From: SFLA01 sp045595165
GTDB taxonomy: Bacteria; Bacillota; Clostridia; Oscillospirales; CAG-382
Direction of reading: 5' to 3'
Length of the DNA stretch: 64,000 nucleotides
Assembly (NCBI GenBank): GCA_045595165.1
Contig: JAZNZY010000032.1
Coordinates: forward strand, 15,021-79,020
The notes beneath the pieces are model-generated. The model did not search any database and had not been told where the DNA came from. It saw nothing but the letters and a program-made list of their open reading frames with translations. The translations under genes were made by a program, and so were the position numbers. Below, one piece after another: positions 25,571 to 33,276 of the stretch (the first letter of the stretch is position 1; every line of letters starts with the position of its first letter).

Positions 25571-26767
25571 ATGAAATATTTTGTTTTGCTGGGCGACGGT
25601 ATGGCGGATTACCGCTGCTCTGAACTTGGAAATAAAACACCGCTGGAGGCAGCAAACAAGCCTACTATCGACCGTCTTGCTTCAGGCGGAGTTATGGGAC
25701 TGTGCAAAACCGTGCCCGACCATATGGTGCCCGAATCCGATACCGCAAACCTTTCCATTATGGGCTATCCTCCCGAGATATATTCTGCGGGCAGATCCCC
25801 TCTTGAGGCTGTAAGCTTGGGAATAACTCTGGGTAAAGATCAGGCGGCTATCCGCGCCAACTTGGTGTGCCTTACCGGGGAAGGCGAATACGAAAATCTT
25901 GTGATGGACGATAATACAGCAGGGGAGATAACCACTCCCGAAGCTCGTGAATTAATAGAGTATCTGGACCAAAATCTTCTTTGCGGCACTACCGATCGCA
26001 TTTTTACGGGGATTTCCTACCGTCATTGCTTTATTACGGACACCTGGAACGGATTCAGAGATTTCACCCGTCCTCATGATATTATGGGACAGTATATTGG
26101 CGAATATCTCCCGCCCGAGCCTTATCTTACCTTGCAAAGACGCTCCCGCGAGCTATTGGAAAACCATCCCGTCAACCTTAAACGTGCTGCCGAGGGAAAG
26201 AAAAAAGCAAATTCCATCTGGCTGTGGAGCCCCGGTAAGAATCCCGCTCTCCCTTCCTTCAAGGAAACCTTCGGGCTTGACGGTGCAGTGGTCTGCGCAG
26301 TTGATCTTATAAAGGGAATAGGCTTGTGCGCAGGCATGGAAGTGCCTTTTGTTGACGGCGCTACCGGAGGAACAGATACCGATTACCGCGCAAAGGAAAA
26401 GGAAGCGGAAAAGCAGTTCCTTTCGGGAAAAGATCTTGTGTATCTCCACGTTGAAGCGCCCGATGAATACGGTCATCAGGGAAATCCCGTAGGCAAGAAG
26501 ACTGCAATCGAAAAGCTGGATTCCGAGATAATGGCACCTATGCTTGAGTTTCTTAACACATACGGCGAAGATTACCGCATTATGTTTTTGCCCGATCATT
26601 ATACTCCCGTTTCTACTCGTACCCACGCCAGAGGCGAAGTGCCGTTTATTATTTACGACAGCCGCCGTCAGGTGTATCCTATCAGACAGTATACGGAAGC
26701 GGAGGCGGCGGACGGAATGTACGTCCCCACAGGCCCCGATCTTATGCGTATCTTTTTGGAAAAATAA
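25571..26767 (+). CDS. Cofactor-independent phosphoglycerate mutase (archaeal-type)
   Basis: A 398-residue alkaline-phosphatase-superfamily mutase of the ApgM type. KYFVLLGDGMADY at the N-terminus supplies the first metal site, PESDTANLSIMGY the central serine region, and HVEAPDEYGHQG and FLPDHYTPVSTRTH the later metal ligands. It interconverts 3- and 2-phosphoglycerate in glycolysis. The ATG at 25571 is preceded by AAAAGAG; a TTG at 25550 would add seven unneeded residues. It is distinct from the 510-residue GpmI type. Confidence 0.92.
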   Translation: MKYFVLLGDGMADYRCSELGNKTPLEAANKPTIDRLASGGVMGLCKTVPDHMVPESDTANLSIMGYPPEIYSAGRSPLEAVSLGITLGKDQAAIRANLVCLTGEGEYENLVMDDNTAGEITTPEARELIEYLDQNLLCGTTDRIFTGISYRHCFITDTWNGFRDFTRPHDIMGQYIGEYLPPEPYLTLQRRSRELLENHPVNLKRAAEGKKKANSIWLWSPGKNPALPSFKETFGLDGAVVCAVDLIKGIGLCAGMEVPFVDGATGGTDTDYRAKEKEAEKQFLSGKDLVYLHVEAPDEYGHQGNPVGKKTAIEKLDSEIMAPMLEFLNTYGEDYRIMFLPDHYTPVSTRTHARGEVPFIIYDSRRQVYPIRQYTEAEAADGMYVPTGPDLMRIFLEK

Positions 26768-26768
26768 A

Positions 26769-27605
26769 TTATTCCGCGTACAAGGGCGGACGGAGAGAAT
26801 ACTCTGTCAGCCCTTTTTCGTTTAAATATTTCTTTATGGGAATGGGATTTACGGAGGAAAACAGCCGTTTTATAAGCGGCATTAAGGAAAGCTGTATTCT
26901 CATAGCACCTGCCGTGTCCCCTTCAAACCAACGGTTGCACATTTCCTGCACCTTTTCGGGGACGGCATTGGACACAACGGAAATGAGCCCGATTCCACCT
27001 ATGGAAAGTACGGGAAGGTTAATTTCATCACTTCCCGAATACAACGGCAGATCGTTTCCGCAAAGAAATCTGGTTTCGGTGATCTGCCCCATGTTTCCGC
27101 TTGCTTCCTTTATGCCGTACATATTGCTTGTTTCGGAAAGCTTTTTTGCCGTAGCGGGAAGTATATTCACACCCGTTCTCGAAGGCACGTTGTATGCTAT
27201 AACGGGCAGGGGAGAGGCGTGGCAAAGCTCCTCGTAATACTTTATAATTCCCTCTTGGGTGGTTTTGTTGTAATATGGCGTAACCGCAAGAATACCGTCT
27301 GCTCCCGCATCGTATGCATCTTGCGTGAATATCACCGCTTTTTTTGTATCGTTACAGCCGGTGCCCGCAATAACAACGCAATCATTTTTCACAAAATCCT
27401 TGGTAAATCTTATAATTTTCCATCTTTCTTCCTGTTCCAGCGTAGATGCTTCGCCCGTGGTGCCGCACATTATCAATGCGCCTACGCCCGCTTTAAGCTG
27501 AATTTCCGCAAGTCTTTTCAGGGATTCAAAATCAATCAAACCGTCCTTGTTGAAAGGGGTTATCATTGCCGTGCCCGCGCCGACAAAAAGAGGAAGTTTT
27601 TTCAT
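26769..27605 (-). CDS. dapA: 4-hydroxy-tetrahydrodipicolinate synthase
   Basis: A 278-residue class I aldolase-fold enzyme. GTAMITPFNKDG opens the protein; GTTGEASTL is the substrate loop; the Tyr in VIAYNVPSRTG and the Schiff-base Lys in YGIKEASGN are present. It condenses pyruvate with aspartate semialdehyde for lysine and diaminopimelate; dipicolinate for spores derives from the same product. The ATG at 27605 removes an unrelated N-terminal stretch; its ribosome site is weak. No other dap genes are nearby. Confidence 0.92.
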   Translation of the reverse strand: MKKLPLFVGAGTAMITPFNKDGLIDFESLKRLAEIQLKAGVGALIMCGTTGEASTLEQEERWKIIRFTKDFVKNDCVVIAGTGCNDTKKAVIFTQDAYDAGADGILAVTPYYNKTTQEGIIKYYEELCHASPLPVIAYNVPSRTGVNILPATAKKLSETSNMYGIKEASGNMGQITETRFLCGNDLPLYSGSDEINLPVLSIGGIGLISVVSNAVPEKVQEMCNRWFEGDTAGAMRIQLSLMPLIKRLFSSVNPIPIKKYLNEKGLTEYSLRPPLYAE

Positions 27606-27636
27606 AAAAATATCTCGCTTTCCTGCGTTAACGGTC

Positions 27637-27665
27637 TTTACAACGGAATAAAAATATTGTATAAT
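27637..27665 (+). promoter_or_regulatory. Promoter of queA operon
   Basis: -35 TTTACA, 17-base spacer, -10 TATAAT, about 60 bases before queA. It appears to head the long co-directional run. Confidence 0.7.
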
Positions 27666-27726
27666 AAAGAGTAAACTCAAAGTGGGTTACTGTACACATT
27701 TTATGTAGCTTAAGGATAATTTGATA

Positions 27727-28770
27727 ATGGATCTTACCAGATTAAATACATATTTTTACCATCTTCCCGAGGAGCTTATTGCCCAGACTCCGGCTGACAG
27801 ACGTGATATGTCCCGAATGCTTGTGCTTGATAAAGCGAGCGGCACTATTGAACACAAGCGTTTTTGCGATATAACCGAATTCCTCCGTCCCGGCGATACC
27901 TTGGTTATAAACGATACCAAGGTTATTCCCGCACGTATTTTCGGTGTGAACCCCAAGAGATCAGGGGAGATAGAAACCGTACTGCTTCACCGTGTTAACG
28001 AGAAAGACGGCGAGGTATGGGAATGTCTTACCCGTCCCGGCAAGAAGACGGGAGTAGGGGATACGGTCGTCTACGGCAACGGTGAACTTACAGGTGAGGT
28101 TATAGCGGTTTGCGAGGGCGGTACCCGCGAAATACGATTTTCGTACGATGGGGTTTTTCCCGAAATTCTCGATAAAATCGGCACCATGCCTCTGCCTCCC
28201 TATATAACGAAAAGACTTGAGGACAAAAACAGATACCAGACGGTATACGCTTCTCACGAGGGGTCTGCCGCCGCACCTACCGCAGGGCTGCATTTCACTC
28301 CCGAACTGCTTGAGAAGATCAGCAATATGGGCGTGAATATTGAAAAAGTGCTTCTTCACGTAGGGCTTGGCACCTTCCGTCCCGTAAAGGAAGACGTTAT
28401 TACCGACCATAAAATGCACACCGAGTATATAAAGGTTACCCCCGAAACAGCCGAGCGTATAAATAACTGCCGCAAAGCAGGGGGAAGGATAATTTCCGTG
28501 GGTACGACCAGCACCCGCACTCTTGAATCGGTAACCGATAAAAACGGTATAGTTCATCCCTTTGAGGGAGAAACGGGCATATTTATATACCCCGGATATA
28601 AATTCAAGGCGGTGGATTGCCAGATAACTAACTTCCACTTGCCCGAAAGTACTTTGCTTATGCTTATTTGTGCTTTCGCAGGCTATGAAAACGCTATGAA
28701 CGCATACAAGACCGCCGTTGAAGAAAAATACCGTTTCTTTTCCTTCGGCGATGCTATGCTTATAAAATGA
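27727..28770 (+). CDS. queA: S-adenosylmethionine:tRNA ribosyltransferase-isomerase
   Basis: A 347-residue protein matching QueA over its length: LPEELIAQTPADRRD at the start, AAPTAGLHFTPELL in the middle and TNFHLPESTLLMLI near the end. It transfers and rearranges ribose from SAM onto the modified base of tRNA to make epoxyqueuosine. The ATG at 27727 is ten bases after AAGGA; a TTG at 27721 is also possible. The miaA start overlaps its stop codon. Confidence 0.96.
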   Translation: MDLTRLNTYFYHLPEELIAQTPADRRDMSRMLVLDKASGTIEHKRFCDITEFLRPGDTLVINDTKVIPARIFGVNPKRSGEIETVLLHRVNEKDGEVWECLTRPGKKTGVGDTVVYGNGELTGEVIAVCEGGTREIRFSYDGVFPEILDKIGTMPLPPYITKRLEDKNRYQTVYASHEGSAAAPTAGLHFTPELLEKISNMGVNIEKVLLHVGLGTFRPVKEDVITDHKMHTEYIKVTPETAERINNCRKAGGRIISVGTTSTRTLESVTDKNGIVHPFEGETGIFIYPGYKFKAVDCQITNFHLPESTLLMLICAFAGYENAMNAYKTAVEEKYRFFSFGDAMLIK

Positions 28771-29708
28771 CGGATATGAAAAAGAACAAAGTTATCGTCA
28801 TTCTCGGACCTACCGCATCCGGTAAAACGGGGCTGGGCATCCGGCTTGCAAAGGATTTGAACGGCGAGATAATCAGCGGTGACAGTATGCAGGTATACCG
28901 CGGAATGGATATCGGCACCGCCAAGCCCGATCTTGAGGAGAGGGAAGGAATACCCCATCACCTTATAGATATTCTCGATATTACCGAAAAATTTTCTGTA
29001 GCAACCTTTTGCTCCCTTGCAACGAAGGCGGTAGAGGATATTTGCTTACGGGGAAAAACCCCCATTATTGTCGGCGGCACGGGAATGTATATAGAAACCC
29101 TCACTTCCGGCAGACTGTACGAAACTGAAACCGCAGACGAAGAAAAACGCTGTGAATACGAGCGCTTCGCCGCAGAAAACGGCGCCCTTGCGCTTCACGC
29201 ACGCCTTGCGGAAATAGATCCTGTGTCTGCGGAAAAGATCCATCCGAACAATATAAAACGTGTTATACGTGCCATAGAAATTGCCGAAACCGGCGGAAAC
29301 ACCAAGTCCGATCTGGAAAAAGCACTTGTTTCGGACAAGCCCTTTGAATCTCTTATGCTTTATCTCACCCCGCAGGATAGGGAAACTATGTATTCCCGCA
29401 TCAACCGCCGTGTGGATATAATGATGGAATCGGGACTTTTAGATGAAGTTATAAGGCTTGACAAAGCAGGACTTCGCTCTACTCCCACCGCTTCTCAGGC
29501 GATAGGCTACAAAGAGTTTTTTCCGTATATAGACGGGGTTTCTTCACTCGAGGAGTGTGTGGAAAAGCTTAAACAGCACACACGTAATTACGCAAAACGG
29601 CAAACCACCTATTTCGGCCATATGACGGAGCTTGTTTCTCTTTGCGCCGGAAACGAATGCGGAAATACCGCAAAAAGGATATGTGAACAATGGTTAAAAA
29701 CGCTTTAA
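28767..29708 (+). CDS. miaA: tRNA dimethylallyltransferase
   Basis: A 313-residue prenyltransferase. The P-loop GPTASGKTGL and SGDSMQVYRGMDIGTAK are diagnostic, with GGTGMYIETL and KRQTTYF also present. It adds a dimethylallyl group to A37 of tRNAs reading UNN codons. It overlaps queA by four bases and the next gene by 19 bases. Confidence 0.97.
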   Translation: MTDMKKNKVIVILGPTASGKTGLGIRLAKDLNGEIISGDSMQVYRGMDIGTAKPDLEEREGIPHHLIDILDITEKFSVATFCSLATKAVEDICLRGKTPIIVGGTGMYIETLTSGRLYETETADEEKRCEYERFAAENGALALHARLAEIDPVSAEKIHPNNIKRVIRAIEIAETGGNTKSDLEKALVSDKPFESLMLYLTPQDRETMYSRINRRVDIMMESGLLDEVIRLDKAGLRSTPTASQAIGYKEFFPYIDGVSSLEECVEKLKQHTRNYAKRQTTYFGHMTELVSLCAGNECGNTAKRICEQWLKTL

Positions 29709-30934
29709 AACAGATAGGCACCGCGCTTATATCTATTGCTATAATTTTATATATTTTGCTTCAGCTCGTGCTGTCTGTGGGCGATACTGTTGAAACGGAA
29801 AACGCTATGTTTCAGCAAGCCGATCTCAAGGTAGAGCTTACAGCTTATCTGTTCCGTGATGAAACCGTGCTGGATTCGGGAACGGTAGGCACCAATTCCT
29901 ATTCCGTTGAGGATGGGGAAAAGGTAATAAAGGGCAGTGAAGTCTGCGCTACCTACAGCGAAGCGGCGGATGCAAACGCTCAGGAGAGAATAAAACAGCT
30001 TAAAAAGCGTATAGAGGTTCTTGAAAAAAGCGGTGTAGGCAACGGATATTCCGTTTCCGACCACAAGATAATCGATTCTCAGATAAGCAATTACGTTCTT
30101 GAATTGGTTACCGGCATTTCTTCGGGAAGCTATGATTCCGCCATACGTACGGGAAACGAATTGCTTATTCAGGAAAACCGCAGAAACGCACTTACACAGA
30201 CCGTAAGCGACTATTCTATGCAGATCAGCTCCTGCAACGCGGAGATCTCCCGCCTGGAATCGGGATTCACAGGGGATAAGATCACAACGTACGCTTCCGC
30301 AGACGGATATTATTATTCCACGGTGGACGGATACGAAAACATTTTCACCTCCAATGCGGTGTCTACACTTACTCTTGATAATTTTGATACGATAGTTTCT
30401 TCCGCGGCAGATACGAATCTTATCCAAGGCTCGGCTGGAAAGATCGCTACTTCCGCATATTGGTATATCGCCTGCAAAACCACGAGAGAAGCCTTCGGGC
30501 TTTATACCGTGGGAAATACATATACCGTGTCCTTCCCGTTTTCTTCGAATACGGAATGTGAAATGCTGCTTTCAAAGGTTATCACTCAGACCGATACCGA
30601 TGAGATAGTACTCATTTTTTCTACCAAAACTATACCATATGATCTTAATTTCACAAGAAAACAGACAGTAAATGTCATAAAAGAAAGCTTTTCGGGGCTC
30701 AGAGTATCTTCGTCCGCTGTCCGTGTGCTTGACGGCGTGCGCGGTGTTTACGTTCTGGACGGAAATACGGTGGTGTTCAAAAAGATCACCGTGCTTCACG
30801 ATGATAACGGCACATATATATGCGCTTTGCCGGATGAGGATAATAAATCTTGCGTTTCGGCGGATAAGCTTTCGCTGTACGATCTGGTCATAGTGTCGGG
30901 TACGGATATTTATGTGGGGAAGGTGTTATCATGA
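29690..30934 (+). CDS. HlyD-like single-pass membrane protein
   Basis: A 414-residue protein with one N-terminal membrane helix (about 8-30) and a large extracytoplasmic part. Residues about 95-190 include coiled-coil stretches (ERIKQLKKRIEVLEK), and the beta-rich remainder resembles HlyD-type adaptor proteins of efflux systems. No transporter partner is adjacent. In clostridia a gene of this sort is often found just before the ylmE-sepF cell-division genes, as here. A role in envelope biogenesis or septation is possible but unproven. Confidence 0.8.
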   Translation: MVKNALKQIGTALISIAIILYILLQLVLSVGDTVETENAMFQQADLKVELTAYLFRDETVLDSGTVGTNSYSVEDGEKVIKGSEVCATYSEAADANAQERIKQLKKRIEVLEKSGVGNGYSVSDHKIIDSQISNYVLELVTGISSGSYDSAIRTGNELLIQENRRNALTQTVSDYSMQISSCNAEISRLESGFTGDKITTYASADGYYYSTVDGYENIFTSNAVSTLTLDNFDTIVSSAADTNLIQGSAGKIATSAYWYIACKTTREAFGLYTVGNTYTVSFPFSSNTECEMLLSKVITQTDTDEIVLIFSTKTIPYDLNFTRKQTVNVIKESFSGLRVSSSAVRVLDGVRGVYVLDGNTVVFKKITVLHDDNGTYICALPDEDNKSCVSADKLSLYDLVIVSGTDIYVGKVLS

Positions 30935-31599
30935 CAGACATTCCCGCTATGCTTGAAAGCATAAAAAGTATAAAAGGCTCGCTTCCTTCGGAGGTAACCC
31001 TTGTGGCGGCGACAAAGACGGTTCCTGCAGAAATCATAAATCTTGCCATTGATGCAGGCATTACCGATATCGGTGAAAACCGTCCCGAGGAGCTTTGCGA
31101 AAAATATCCTCTTTTAAAGAAGGACGGAGTCAGATTTCATCTTATCGGCGGCTTACAGACCCGCAAAGTCAAAAGTATAATTGACAAGGTGGATATGATC
31201 CAGTCTTTGGACAGACCGTCCCTTGCGAGGGAGATAGAAAAACGGAGCGCCGAGATAAACAAGATCACAGATTGTCTTATCGAGATAAATCTTGGAAAAG
31301 AGGAAGGTAAATCCGGCGTGCATCCCGAGGATGCCTTGGCGTTTTATCTTTCCCTTGAAAACTATTCCCACATCCGCATAAGAGGCGTAATGGCAGTGCC
31401 TCCTGTGGGAAAAACCCAAGAATACTACAATATTTTATATAAAATATACGCTGACATCTTGAAAAAATCGAAAAATGGTGATATTATAGATATAATATCT
31501 GTAGGTATGTCTTCAGATTACGAACAAGCTGTTTCACTCGGGTCAAATATGGTCCGTGTGGGAAGTAAAATTTTTGGAAAAAGAAATTATTTAGTATAA
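30931..31599 (+). CDS. ylmE: Pyridoxal phosphate homeostasis protein (YggS/YlmE)
   Basis: A 222-residue TIM barrel. VAATKTVPAEIINLAI contains the PLP-binding lysine; GENRPEELCEK, HLIGGLQTRK and SVGMSSDYEQAV are family signatures. It binds PLP without known catalysis and buffers B6 and amino-acid pools. It lies directly before sepF, as in many Gram-positive genomes. Confidence 0.95.
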   Translation: MTDIPAMLESIKSIKGSLPSEVTLVAATKTVPAEIINLAIDAGITDIGENRPEELCEKYPLLKKDGVRFHLIGGLQTRKVKSIIDKVDMIQSLDRPSLAREIEKRSAEINKITDCLIEINLGKEEGKSGVHPEDALAFYLSLENYSHIRIRGVMAVPPVGKTQEYYNILYKIYADILKKSKNGDIIDIISVGMSSDYEQAVSLGSNMVRVGSKIFGKRNYLV

Positions 31600-31616
31600 A
31601 AAACGGAGGAACAACC

Positions 31617-32063
31617 ATGGGATTCATGAAGAGCATTTCCAATCTTTTTAAACCGGATGACGAATACGTAGACGAGAACGAGTACACCGAAGAGGAGTAC
31701 GAGGACGAAGCTCCCGCTAAGGAAACCAGAACCGTTTCCAGACCTGCAGGCAGCGCATCTTCCAACGCTTCGCTTGAAATGAAGATAATCAAGCCCGAGC
31801 GATACGAAGACGTTACCGGTATCGCACAGCATCTCTTGCACCGCCGCACCGTAGTTCTCAATCTTGAGAGCACCAACAAAGAAACTATCAGAAGAATAAT
31901 CGATTTCCTTTCCGGCGTTGCTTTCGCTATCGGCGGCAATCTTAACCGCGTAGCAAACTCCACTTATGTTATCACTCCCAAGAACGTTGAGCTTTCTGAT
32001 GATCAGAAGGATACTTCTGCAGAAGAAAAGACTGCAAACAACGCTCCCAGAGAACTTTTCTAA
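31617..32063 (+). CDS. sepF: Cell division protein SepF
   Basis: A 148-residue protein. The N-terminal MGFMKSISNLF is the expected membrane-targeting amphipathic helix; an acidic Tyr/Glu linker follows. The globular domain (about 55-135) shows IIKPERYEDVTGIAQHL and RRIIDFLSGVAFAIGG. SepF forms rings that anchor FtsZ at the septum. CGGAGG lies before the ATG. Confidence 0.95.
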   Translation: MGFMKSISNLFKPDDEYVDENEYTEEEYEDEAPAKETRTVSRPAGSASSNASLEMKIIKPERYEDVTGIAQHLLHRRTVVLNLESTNKETIRRIIDFLSGVAFAIGGNLNRVANSTYVITPKNVELSDDQKDTSAEEKTANNAPRELF

Positions 32064-32084
32064 ACATATAACGGAGCATTTATT

Positions 32085-32369
32085 TTGAACATACTATTGT
32101 ATACTTTGGCAAGCATGGTGGAGGTTTTCCTCTGCCTGCTTTCTCTTGCCGTAGTTTTGAGGTTGCTGTTACCGCTTATAGGGCTTGACGGAGGTTTGAT
32201 ATACGGCTTTTCCGTAATGCTCAGCGAACCTATTATCGCTCCAGTACGGGCAGTTTTATCAAAATTCGAATTTTTCGAATCCTCGCCTATGGATTTCTCC
32301 TATATGGTAACAATACTCATAATTCTGGTAATCAATATTTTTATGCCCACAGCAAGTGCATTTCTTTAA
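32085..32369 (+). CDS. ylmG: YggT family membrane protein
   Basis: A 94-residue protein with two membrane segments (about 7-30 and 70-92) and the conserved LSEPIIAPVRAVL between them. The start is TTG, eight bases after CGGAG; no ATG or GTG fits. It occupies the usual place between sepF and divIVA. The ylmH RNA-binding gene common between them is missing here. Confidence 0.9.
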   Translation: MNILLYTLASMVEVFLCLLSLAVVLRLLLPLIGLDGGLIYGFSVMLSEPIIAPVRAVLSKFEFFESSPMDFSYMVTILIILVINIFMPTASAFL

Positions 32370-32388
32370 TCAAAGGGGGTAGTGTCGG

Positions 32389-33261
32389 ATGCTGGCTCCA
32401 CACGAATTAAAAAACAAAAACTTCGGTAAAAGTCTTAAGGGCTATAACGTTGCCGAGGTGGATGATTATATCAATTTTCTCATAGAAAAATATACCGAGC
32501 TGTACCGCGAGAATATAGAGCTGGACAGAAAGCTTCGTATCGTAGTTACCAATCTGGACGAAATACGGGACGAAGAAGAGTCTATACGCAATACTCTCGT
32601 TTCCGCGCAGAAAATGGGTGAGAAAATTATCCGCGATGCAAATGAGCGTGCAGACATCATTACCGAATCCATAAAAAAACGTTGCGATGCGGTTATAGAA
32701 GATTTTAAAATCCAGATCGCAAAAGAAAAAGAAGAGCTGTGGACAGTACGCGCCACCGTGCTTGATTTCAAAAAGAAGCTTTTTGAGGCATACCGCACAC
32801 AGATCGAAGAGGTGCGCAACATTTCGGTAAACGAGCTTGAAGAGCTTGTGCTTCCTTCGGATAGTGAGCTTGTCGGAAAAATATTCGGCGAGGTAAAGGC
32901 TACTATCGAAGAGGAGATCCGTTCCGAGCGTGTCCGCAGAGATCAGGAAGAGATAATCCGCAAGGCGGAGGAAGAGCAAAACGCCGAGCAGGAGCTTGAC
33001 GAAAACGAATTTTCCATGCCTCATTTCACCGATCTTTCTCCTTCGGATACAATTATCCTTCCCGCAGACGAAATGCCTATCGAGGAGCCGGATGAAAACC
33101 TGCGCAAGATACTTGAGGAAAATATCCCAGAAGAAAAGAACATTGATCAGGACCCTGCCGCAACGGTAGTTATTCCCGATCTTTTCAACCCCGATGAGGG
33201 TGAAAACATTTGCTCCGATGAGGAAATGTATAAATTATTTAACGAAGACGATGAAGACTAA
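32389..33261 (+). CDS. divIVA: Septum/pole-localised protein DivIVA
   Basis: A 290-residue protein. The N-terminal membrane-binding signature FGKSLKGYNVAEVDDYINFL is diagnostic. Coiled coil runs over about 30-220, and the C-terminal 70 residues are very acidic, longer than in Bacillus subtilis (164 residues in all). It marks septa and poles and recruits partners. AAAGGGGG is the ribosome site. Confidence 0.93.
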   Translation: MLAPHELKNKNFGKSLKGYNVAEVDDYINFLIEKYTELYRENIELDRKLRIVVTNLDEIRDEEESIRNTLVSAQKMGEKIIRDANERADIITESIKKRCDAVIEDFKIQIAKEKEELWTVRATVLDFKKKLFEAYRTQIEEVRNISVNELEELVLPSDSELVGKIFGEVKATIEEEIRSERVRRDQEEIIRKAEEEQNAEQELDENEFSMPHFTDLSPSDTIILPADEMPIEEPDENLRKILEENIPEEKNIDQDPAATVVIPDLFNPDEGENICSDEEMYKLFNEDDED

Positions 33262-33276
33262 GGAGTACCCATAAAT